The position numbers and the translations under genes were made by a program. Of a stretch of 11,262 bases of DNA, positions 1-6,800 are shown one piece after another (position 1 is the first letter of the stretch; the number at the start of each line of letters is the position of its first letter). Origin of the DNA: Acidobacteriota bacterium (GTDB lineage Bacteria > Acidobacteriota > Terriglobia > Acidiferrales > UBA7541). The notes beneath the pieces were generated by a model. That model made no database searches and was not told the origin of the DNA. It was given only the letters and a program-made list of their open reading frames with translations. Where the stretch lies: positions 1 through 11,262 of the forward strand of contig QHYF01000104.1 of NCBI GenBank assembly GCA_003224075.1. The letters run 5' to 3'.

Positions 1-173
1 GAGGTTGCCAGCCTAGTTGTCTAGCGCCTGCGGACGTAACCACTGTAAACACATGTACTTACGGTTCTTGCCGGTCAAGGCTCGCCTGACCTACTCTAGT
101 CGCCAATGTCAAAAACGGGGTACTACTCCCGGCGTGGTACGCCTAACCCAACCACAAAGGTACAGCTGGCCCA

Positions 174-202
174 TTGGCCCTGGCGATCACAATGTCTAGA
201 TT
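174..202 (+). promoter_or_regulatory. Candidate sigma70-type promoter of the minor-pilin operon
   Basis: A TTGGCC hexamer at 174-179 and a TAGATT hexamer at 197-202 are separated by exactly 17 bases. Each matches four of six consensus positions, including TTG of the -35 and the first two and last bases of the -10. Transcription would start near 209, giving a leader of about 20 bases with the Shine-Dalgarno site of the first pilin gene. I tested the -24/-12 spacing of a sigma54 promoter over this stretch and found no match. This is a pattern match only. Confidence 0.3.
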
Positions 203-217
203 TGCAGTGTGCATTAC

Positions 218-222
218 AGGAG
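218..222 (+). promoter_or_regulatory. Shine-Dalgarno site that decides the first pilin start
   Basis: AGGAG lies seven bases before ATG 230. It supports 230 over the upstream GTG at 209, which has no such site and would only add seven residues to the prepilin leader. Confidence 0.7.
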
Positions 223-229
223 TTCCAAA

Positions 230-820
230 ATGAGAAGAATGACGAGGCGGGCGCAGGGATTCAGCCTGCTTGAATTGGTTGTCGTCCTGGCAATTATGTT
301 GATCGTGTTCAGCATGTCTATCATTGGTGTGCAGGCCGCTCTGCGTTCTTACCGGGCGTCGGGGGATGCGACTGCGTTGACCGAAGTCCTTTCTTTGACT
401 CGCATGCGGGCGGCCGAGAGCAATACGCACGCGCGGCTAAACTGCAGCCTGACGACAAATTTCTGTCAGGTGGAAATCCTCAACCGGACGACCAACTCCT
501 ACCAGAATGATACGTCAGCCTACTCCCTCTCGAGCGGGAGCTCGTTTAATCTCGATGGGATCGGCGCGCCCCCGAACGGCACCCAGAACGCCCTGTCGCA
601 GGCTTCGCCGTGCTTGGACAATGGAGGGGTTAACATCGGCAACACTGCCTGCATCGTCTTCAATTCGCGAGGCATCCCCATTGATGCCACGACATTGGCG
701 CCCACGAGGAATGACGCGCTGTACTTGGCCAATGGAACCAATTCCTTGGCCGTCACGCTGTCGCCGACGGGGGCCGTTTCTTTGTGGCAAAACTCTCAAG
801 GGTCCTGGAAAGCTTACTGA
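230..820 (+). CDS. fimT: GspH/FimT-family minor pseudopilin
   Basis: This 196-residue protein is a minor pilin/pseudopilin of the GspH/FimT family, processed by the prepilin peptidase and incorporated into a type IV pilus or type II-like filament. The basic leader (residues 1-10) ends in Gly10, followed by Phe11 and by Glu15 at mature position +5, then a hydrophobic helix to about residue 37. The C-terminal half has the FimT/GspH-style 'VFNSRGIPID' strand (residues 143-152) and a closing Gly-x-Val...Trp strand (181-186). Cysteines at 72, 79, 128 and 141 could form two disulfides. ATG 230 is chosen because AGGAG lies seven bases upstream. It is the first gene of a four-gene operon, with PilV following after 15 bases. 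Pilin signal and family are clear; whether FimT (pilus) or GspH (secretion) is decided by the neighbours, which are the pilus set. Confidence 0.85.
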   Translation: MRRMTRRAQGFSLLELVVVLAIMLIVFSMSIIGVQAALRSYRASGDATALTEVLSLTRMRAAESNTHARLNCSLTTNFCQVEILNRTTNSYQNDTSAYSLSSGSSFNLDGIGAPPNGTQNALSQASPCLDNGGVNIGNTACIVFNSRGIPIDATTLAPTRNDALYLANGTNSLAVTLSPTGAVSLWQNSQGSWKAY

Positions 821-835
821 GGAGGCGCAGCGGAC

Positions 836-1330
836 ATGAACAAACTTCGTCGGAACGCATTCCTAAGGAACCAGCAGGGTGTCGGCCTGATCGAGACGAT
901 GATCGCGGCCGTGGTCCTCCTGGTCGGGCTCATGGCGGTAATGGCTCTTTTTGCCGTTGCGGTGGCGCAAAACAAGGCGCAGGGCGATTACGGCACTCAG
1001 GTGACTACTTTCGGCCAAGACAAGTTGGAGCAACTCCGCTCGCTGCCGAACTTCAATGACCCAGGCCTGTGCGGGGCCATGGCCGCCAATGTCACTTGCG
1101 GTGGCGTGGACCCAGCCAACCCCCAAGCGGGTTATGTGGATTATCTCAGTCCCACCGGTGTGGTGGTCGGCGGAGCCGCGCAGGCTACATTTACACGCCA
1201 GTGGCAGATCGACACGGACGCCACCGGCAGGATCAAAACGATCACTGTTCAGACAACTGCGCCGGCCGTGGCAAATCAGACGGCACCGATAACGATCTTG
1301 ACCACGTTCAAGAGTAAAGATGGTTTCTAG
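836..1330 (+). CDS. pilV: PilV-like type IV pilus minor pilin
   Basis: This 164-residue minor pilin resembles PilV ('type IV pilus modification protein'), which in the pilus family helps prime assembly with FimT/FimU, PilW and PilX. The prepilin site is Gly15|Val16 with Glu20 at +5, followed by a hydrophobic helix (residues 20-44). The short globular domain contains a Cys79/Cys88 pair and the PilV-typical late segment 'FTRQWQI...GRIKTITV' (119-138), where a strand with Arg-x-Trp precedes the final sheet. A GGAGG Shine-Dalgarno at 821-825 sits ten bases before ATG 836. It lies 15 bases after fimT and 9 bases before the PilW-like gene, so it is almost certainly co-transcribed with them. Confidence 0.83.
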   Translation: MNKLRRNAFLRNQQGVGLIETMIAAVVLLVGLMAVMALFAVAVAQNKAQGDYGTQVTTFGQDKLEQLRSLPNFNDPGLCGAMAANVTCGGVDPANPQAGYVDYLSPTGVVVGGAAQATFTRQWQIDTDATGRIKTITVQTTAPAVANQTAPITILTTFKSKDGF

Positions 1331-1339
1331 GATTCAACC

Positions 1340-2224
1340 ATGAGAAAACAGAAAAAACACTCAGGTTTCTCGCTTCTCGAATTGCTGGTCAGCGTAGCGG
1401 TCATGCTCATCATAATGGGCGCGGCCCTGACGTTCCTGGCCAAGGATGAACAGGTATATCAGGGCACCCAGGTGGTGGCGAACCTGCATCAAGGCGTGCG
1501 CAGCGCTTTGGAGTTGGCCAGCCAGGAAATCGGGCAAGCCGGGTATCTTGGCTCGGCCGAAGGCCAGCGTCAGATAACCTCGAATGTGATCGGCAGCCCG
1601 TTGTTGCAAACGGTGTCGGTGAGCTCAACGAATTCTTTGTTCATAGGAGAAAAATTGCTGGTAGACACCGGCGCGAATCAAGAGATGGTCACCGTGACCG
1701 GTGTGATCGGCTCCAGTGTCTCCGGGATCTTCACCAAGAGCCACACGGCGAACACCACACAGGTGGCTGAGGAAGGCGCCTTCGGCACAGGCGTGCTATC
1801 CGGTTCCACAGCGACCACATTGCAGATGTTTGGCGACATCAACAGCGACGGCACGCTGGTCTATGAGGAATACACGTGCGATGCCGGAGCAGGCACGCTT
1901 ACACGGTCAACTACCCCAATCAATTCGCTAACCAAAAACGCCCCGGATGTCTTGCTCAGCAACCTGGTCGCAAACCCGGGCGGCACGCCGTGCTTCCAGT
2001 ACCAAACGGCCCACTTTAACGGGACGGCGTACGTCACCAGGGTCACGGTAACGCTCACGGGCCAGGAAGCGGCCGCTGAAATCGAAACCAACACGAGGCG
2101 GACGCTGACGTCCTCTTTGACGGTTGCGCCGCACAATGTCTTGATGGCACTGGCGCTGGCGCAAGCCAGTCCCGCAGTAACGGATCGGCTGCAACCCACC
2201 CCGCCGGGCTTACCATTGCCATGA
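1340..2224 (+). CDS. pilW: PilW-like type IV pilus minor pilin with EF-hand-like loop
   Basis: This 294-residue protein matches the PilW minor pilin type. It has the prepilin site Gly9|Phe10 with Glu14 at +5, a hydrophobic helix to about residue 34, then the characteristic 'ALELASQEIGQAGYLG' segment (56-71) that follows the helix in PilW proteins. The rest is a beta-rich pilin domain with cysteines at 180 and 218. Residues 166-177 read D-x-N-x-D-G-x-L-x-x-E-E, an EF-hand/dockerin-like calcium loop signature. The tail after residue 265 is Ala/Pro-rich and ends in PPGLPLP. A short AGGA at 1329-1332, overlapping the pilV stop, lies seven bases before ATG 1340. The family is clear; calcium binding is an inference from the motif. 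Confidence 0.82.
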   Translation: MRKQKKHSGFSLLELLVSVAVMLIIMGAALTFLAKDEQVYQGTQVVANLHQGVRSALELASQEIGQAGYLGSAEGQRQITSNVIGSPLLQTVSVSSTNSLFIGEKLLVDTGANQEMVTVTGVIGSSVSGIFTKSHTANTTQVAEEGAFGTGVLSGSTATTLQMFGDINSDGTLVYEEYTCDAGAGTLTRSTTPINSLTKNAPDVLLSNLVANPGGTPCFQYQTAHFNGTAYVTRVTVTLTGQEAAAEIETNTRRTLTSSLTVAPHNVLMALALAQASPAVTDRLQPTPPGLPLP

Positions 2225-2262
2225 TCCTGAAACCAATCGCCAACAACGGCATAACGCCGAAG

Positions 2263-2267
2263 AAAGG
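2263..2267 (+). promoter_or_regulatory. Shine-Dalgarno site favouring ATG 2275 for the PilX-like gene
   Basis: AAAGG ends seven bases before ATG 2275. The alternative ATG at 2221 overlaps the pilW stop codon (ATGA) but has no purine-rich site upstream. It would place 18 polar residues before an already complete leader. Confidence 0.5.
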
Positions 2268-2274
2268 CAATGCA

Positions 2275-3651
2275 ATGAAACAGTTAAACCACAAGGGGAA
2301 TACGCAGCGCGGCGTCGCGCTGATTATCGCGCTGCTGACCCTGCTCATGCTGAGCGTTCTGGCCGCAGCCATCCTCTTTGTCACCCAAACGGAAGTGTGG
2401 GCCACCTACAACTACCGGCGGGACGCGCAGTCGCGCTACTTGGCGGAAGCCGGGGCGCAGCGCGCGGCCGATTGGCTTTCCAACACTTATGTTAAGCCTG
2501 CCGCTGCGCCCTGGGACGCCACCAAGGAGCCGGTCCAGTGGAACGGCACCAACGTGGTTCTTGCCGGCATCACCGGCCATGCCACAAATTACCCTGACGC
2601 CGCCACGCAGGCGACTTATTCCAACGCGCTGAGCAATCAGCAAGTAACCGTCGGCGAAGTTACGGGCACGTATTCGGCCGACGCCACGCTGGTAACGTTC
2701 CCTTCAGGCGGCAGCATGGTGGAAGCCTGGCGGATCACTTCTCAAGGCAGCATACCTGGAGTCCAAGCTTCCAACGTGGAGGTCAAGGTAACGATCGAAC
2801 GGCAAAGCCAGTCATTACTCTCATTCGCCGTTTTCGGGACAGGGAACTCTTGCGGTGACCTGACAATCTCGGGAGGAGCTTACACAGACAGCTTTGATTC
2901 CAGCCAGGGGACTTACACGTCAACCAAGTTAGACAGCGGCGGGAATGTGGGTTCCAACGGAAACGTCACCCTCAACGGAGTCACCACGGAGGTCAATGGG
3001 ACGATTTCGGTCTTAGAGCCGAACGTGGGGACTTGCAGCGCCGCGAACGACGTAACCAATTCGGCCGGCCCCGGGGCCTACCAGGCGATCACCCAACTGC
3101 CAAACCCACAAGTATTTCCAAACCCGCCGGCAATTAGCCCCGCTCCGCCGACGAGCAACCAGAATTACACCGCCGATACGACTCTTCCGCCCGGGGACTA
3201 TGGCAACGTCAACATGAGCGGGAACAAGACTCTTACGCTGTCACCCGGTACGTACAACCTCAACAGCCTGGTGCTCAGCGGAAATTCGGCTCTGCAGATT
3301 TCGCCTCCGGGCCAGGTGATTATAAACATCGAAGGCACGGGCGCGTCTAAGGCAGTGGACTTGAGCGGCGGAACAATTACCAATACAACAGACGTGCCGT
3401 TCAACATGCAGATCAACTATGCGGGCAGCCAGCCCATAGATCTGTCGGGCGGCTCGGGCAGTTACGCAGTCGTCTACGCTCCCAATTCCCCCATTACGAT
3501 CAGCGGCGGCGGCGCATGGTATGGCGCAATTCTCGGCAAGAGCTTCACGGACTCTGGAGGCAGCGCCGTCCACTATGACCGCGCGTTGCTGAAGCAGTTG
3601 CTGCAGACAGGCCCCTTCCGCTCCACATCCTATAGCCGAAGCAAGTTCTAG
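2275..3651 (+). CDS. pilX: PilX/GspK-like tip minor pilin with large repetitive beta domain
   Basis: This 458-residue protein begins with a PilX N-terminal-type segment: basic leader, Gln-Arg-Gly13|Val14-Ala-Leu-Ile-Ile, hydrophobic helix to about residue 36, then the 'RxAQSRYLAEAGAQRAADWL' region (49-68) typical of PilX/GspK. The residue at mature +5 is Ile, not Glu; known GspK subunits, which sit at the pseudopilus tip, also lack Glu5. Residues 180-440 are rich in Gly, Ser, Asn and Thr, with recurring (L/I)SGG/LSGN turns (about 198, 334, 363, 390, 409). This suggests a beta-helix or stacked beta domain like those appended to acidobacterial PilX-like proteins. Cys193 and Cys254 could pair. 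An alternative start at ATG 2221 adds 18 residues. No pilY1 or pilE gene follows; the next gene is convergent. Confidence 0.78.
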   Translation: MKQLNHKGNTQRGVALIIALLTLLMLSVLAAAILFVTQTEVWATYNYRRDAQSRYLAEAGAQRAADWLSNTYVKPAAAPWDATKEPVQWNGTNVVLAGITGHATNYPDAATQATYSNALSNQQVTVGEVTGTYSADATLVTFPSGGSMVEAWRITSQGSIPGVQASNVEVKVTIERQSQSLLSFAVFGTGNSCGDLTISGGAYTDSFDSSQGTYTSTKLDSGGNVGSNGNVTLNGVTTEVNGTISVLEPNVGTCSAANDVTNSAGPGAYQAITQLPNPQVFPNPPAISPAPPTSNQNYTADTTLPPGDYGNVNMSGNKTLTLSPGTYNLNSLVLSGNSALQISPPGQVIINIEGTGASKAVDLSGGTITNTTDVPFNMQINYAGSQPIDLSGGSGSYAVVYAPNSPITISGGGAWYGAILGKSFTDSGGSAVHYDRALLKQLLQTGPFRSTSYSRSKF

Positions 3652-3748
3652 CTCGTTGCGCAGGACTTCGCCGCAGGGCAGCGGCTGCGGTTGATTCCTC
3701 TGTCCAACCAAAATTCGTGCGAAGCTGTCCCCGTTTGGTGCCGGGACG

Positions 3749-3777
3749 AAGGCCCAAAGGGTTGGGAAGTGGGCCTT
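3749..3777. terminator. Convergent-gene hairpin, possible bidirectional terminator
   Basis: AAGGCCCA at 3749-3756 is the exact reverse complement of TGGGCCTT at 3770-3777, with a 13-base loop. It lies between the convergent stops at 3651 and 3819 and could serve both directions. Neither flank has a real run of T, so it would be a weak intrinsic terminator at best. A smaller pairing, 3671-3675 with 3686-3690 (CCGCA/TGCGG), is closer to the pilin stop. Confidence 0.4.
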
Positions 3778-3818
3778 GAACTTCAGGAACCCGGCCCCGG
3801 ATTCTGGAGGCACGACTT

Positions 3819-6800
3819 CTAGTGCTGAAAGGTGATGGCCAGAGGGAAGCTGACGCTGACGGGCTTCCCGCCAGCTTTGGGGATGGTGGTCTTCCAGTTT
3901 TTGGAGGCATCCTTGGCCTTCTTGAAGAAATCTTTATCCACGTTTCCGTCCTTGTCGACCTTCACTTTGCCGCTCGGGTCAACGAACACGATGAGGCGCA
4001 GCGTATAGGGCAGCTTTCCCGGCTGACTTGCAGACCCCGGAAATTCCACGGTCGGCGTCTCCAGCCATTGCAGGGAAACATCCGCATCTAATTGTGCGCA
4101 AGAGACGCTCTGTGAATTAGCCGCCGCAGGAGCGCCGGTCCGGCCGCCGGCACACGAGATGGGAGGCACAAACATCTTTCCGGGCCCCATGGACTTCGTC
4201 AGCTCTTGCATCGCGGCGGGAATCGTCTTGTCCACATAGGCCTGTGCCAGGTCGCGGAACATTCCCGAACCCTTGGCAATCTTTAGAAACTTCTGAGTGA
4301 CTTCATGGCCCAGCCGCTTCACATCGCCTTTTTCCTTTGCGGCGTTAAATTCGTTAACGGCGGCCTCAAAGGCGGCCTTATCGCCTTGCTTTTCGCGCAG
4401 GCCGAGGACGATGCCACCGAGCCGTTTGTCGAGTTCATTGGCGGATTGGATGAGCGAGGCATCGTCGGCGCGGCCCGCAAACTTGTGCAGATCGTCCTGA
4501 AGGTTCTCGATCCCGTCAACGTCCCCTTTATCTTGCAGATTCTTCGCGCGGCCCTCCATGGCCGCTAGTTGCTGCCGCTCGGCGGACTGCAGCTCTTGCC
4601 GGAGCTTCGCTTGGGTCTTTGGCCACTTTGGCATGCCGTCGAGCTGGCTCTTCGCGTTGCGGTACGCTCCGGCTTGCAAAAACTGGCCAAAGGATTCTTG
4701 CGCCTTCTGGACTGCCGCCACTTCAGCCAGGCGCTGCTTTACCTCCGCGCTCATCGGTCCTTTGCGGTCCGCCATGTCTTGTAACTGGCGCTGAGCCGCG
4801 GGCCAGTCCTCATTCTTGATGGCCTCCAGCGCCACGTCGTAGAGCTTTCTCCCCTCGCCTGTCTGCCTTATCTTCTTGAGATAGTTCTCGGCGGAAGGGC
4901 GGAGCGTGGAATCCGAGAGATTCAGGTCAGTGACCGTCTGAAACTCTTTGCGAGCCCGTTCATAATCACCGCTCTGGAACGACTTTTCGCCCTGGTCAAA
5001 ATGCTGTTTCTCCTGGGCGTGGATGTCGCTGCTACTGCCTAAGGCTTGCGCGACCGCGAGTTCGCGTTGCGCGTCATCGGCACGCCAAAGATTCATCCCG
5101 ATTACGTCTTGGAACGCCTGCGATGCGGCCGCGAAGTTCTTTTGTTCTTTGAGGAGCGTCTCGCCTTCCTCAAAACGCCGTTTTTCCGCTTCCCGCTTCT
5201 CTTCGATCTGGCTGATTTCGCGGCTCGCTTCCTTAGCGTACGAGCCATGCAACTGTTCGAGTTGCCGCCAGGCCTGCTCGGACTGGTCGAGCTGGTGATC
5301 TTTCCAGAGTTGAGCGGCTTCCTCGTGGAGCTTTTTTTCTTTTTCCGTGGGGCCCTTTGGGCGCGCCGCAATGAAAACAACCACCAGTATGACAATCACG
5401 AGCGCGCCTAGCCCGGCCAACGCTTCGCGCCTTTTGAGGATCGCCAGCACCTCCGCCGGTATGAGCGGCCGTTTCTCGGCGCGCTGGATTGCCTGCTCTG
5501 GCGCGGCTGGGCCGGCCGCAAAAAAATTCTCGGCTTGCTTGCCTCCGGCGTCGCTGACGGATGGTTTTGCCCCAACCGCCGTTCCGGAAGCGGCCGAGCG
5601 GCGGATCGCGGTAGGTTCTCTTGGGACCGGGACACGATCGCTCGTCGCGGGGCGATCCGAAGCAGCAGGAAGCCGGGTATTCGCCGGCGTTCCGCCGGAC
5701 TGCGATCCGCCGACCATGGTTGCGGAAAACATTTGCGGACCGCTTTCGGGAGGAGCCGTGCCTCCGCGAACAGCAGCATCCTGACCCTTTCCATCCCCCG
5801 CGGGCGTCGGGCCGGAAATCGTTTTGGCGGGGCCGGGCGGGGCCTCGACAGCATGTCTCGAATTCGTTGCTGACGAAAGTTGTTCGATTCTCAGCAATTG
5901 CTGTTTTACGCGAGGATCGGAACGCTCAAAAATTTGCGTCGCCATGGCCTGGTTTAGAACCTGCGTGGCGCCCGCGAAGTTTCCGGCGTCGATCATTGTC
6001 TGGGCTGCCGCGATCTGGCGATCCTGATCTTCTTTTTTCTTGTGTTCCGCCTTTTTGGAAGTGGCCGCCTGCAGCAACTGCTTCACATGAGGATCCGGCC
6101 CGAACGCTACCAGCGTCTGTTCCGCCAGGGCAATCGCGTCCGAGATTTTTTCCTGACTGATCTTGCCGCGAATTTCCTCGACGCGCCGCTGCATATCCTG
6201 CCGCGCCCGTTCGCGTTGTTCCTGTTCCTGCCTCCTTTGACCGGCCTCTTCGGCGAGCTTGCGAAAGACCTCCAGCTTCGGAAACTCCTGTGCCGCGCGC
6301 CTCGCGGCCAATTCCGCTTCCTGGTAATTCTCACTTTCCAGGAATGCGCGGATCTGCATCTCCCGGTCTTTCTCCTTTTGCCGCTGTTCTTGCTGCGCTG
6401 CTTCGCCCCGAGCGTAGCCCACCAGTTCCTTCAGCTCGAATTCATCGGGATACTCGCGCAGGAGTGCGTCTCCCTTGGACACGGCGTCGCCAAACTTGCC
6501 GCCGGTCAGAAGGGCGCGCAGCGCGGCCAGCTCTTTTGCAAAACGCGCGGTCTTTTGCTCTTCCCGCTCCGCGTCGAGAACCAGCATCTGCAAGTTTTTC
6601 ACCGCGGAATCCTGCGGATACTTTTTCGCAAGCGCGTCAATGATCTTTCTTGCCTGCGCGAATTCCTGCTGCCCGAGCAGCTTTCGGACTTCGCCTAGCT
6701 GGCGCTGTTTCTCCAAATCTTCCAGATCGTGGCGGGCCATCTCCTGGAGCTTGATCAATTCCGGTTCACCGGGGAACTCCCGGAGCCCATCGCCAAGAAC

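Larger units (their letters stand above)
1..229. other. 5' non-coding region / leader of pilin operon
   Basis: No reading frame here looks like a real protein; the only frames are short, without a ribosome-binding site, and of shadow-like composition. Several short inverted repeats are visible on the plus strand: 35-39 with 59-63; 73-77/79-80 with 85-86/87-91 (one bulged A, four-base loop); 116-119 with 128-131; and 131-135 with 139-143 (three-base loop). It may hold the 3' flank of an unseen upstream gene plus the promoter and leader of the pilin operon. I looked for the core of a c-di-GMP-I riboswitch and did not find it. Confidence 0.45.

Noticed and set aside
1..229. c-di-GMP-I (GEMM) riboswitch, tRNA or sigma54 promoter ahead of the pilin operon
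   Set aside because: The conserved GEMM core and tetraloop-receptor pieces are absent, no cloverleaf can be drawn, and no GG-N10-GC pair at the right spacing was found in 160-229.
3241..3813. 190-codon minus-strand frame spanning the end of the PilX-like gene and the convergent gap
   Set aside because: It overlaps most of the PilX-like C-terminal domain, has no recognisable motif, and the clear kinase stop lies directly beside it.
3652..3818. A small gene in the convergent gap
   Set aside because: No frame with a start and ribosome-binding site is visible; the stretch holds only inverted repeats.
3948..3990. Calcium-binding loop in the kinase C-terminus ('VDKDGNVDKDF')
   Set aside because: It lacks the DxDxDG ligand spacing and final Glu of an EF-hand; the segment fits better as a loop of the TonB-C-like domain.
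6042..6698. 218-codon Leu/Phe-rich plus-strand frame within the kinase gene
   Set aside because: It is the mirror of Glu/Arg/Gln-rich helical repeats on the minus strand, which produce long open antisense frames in GC-rich DNA; it has no start context.
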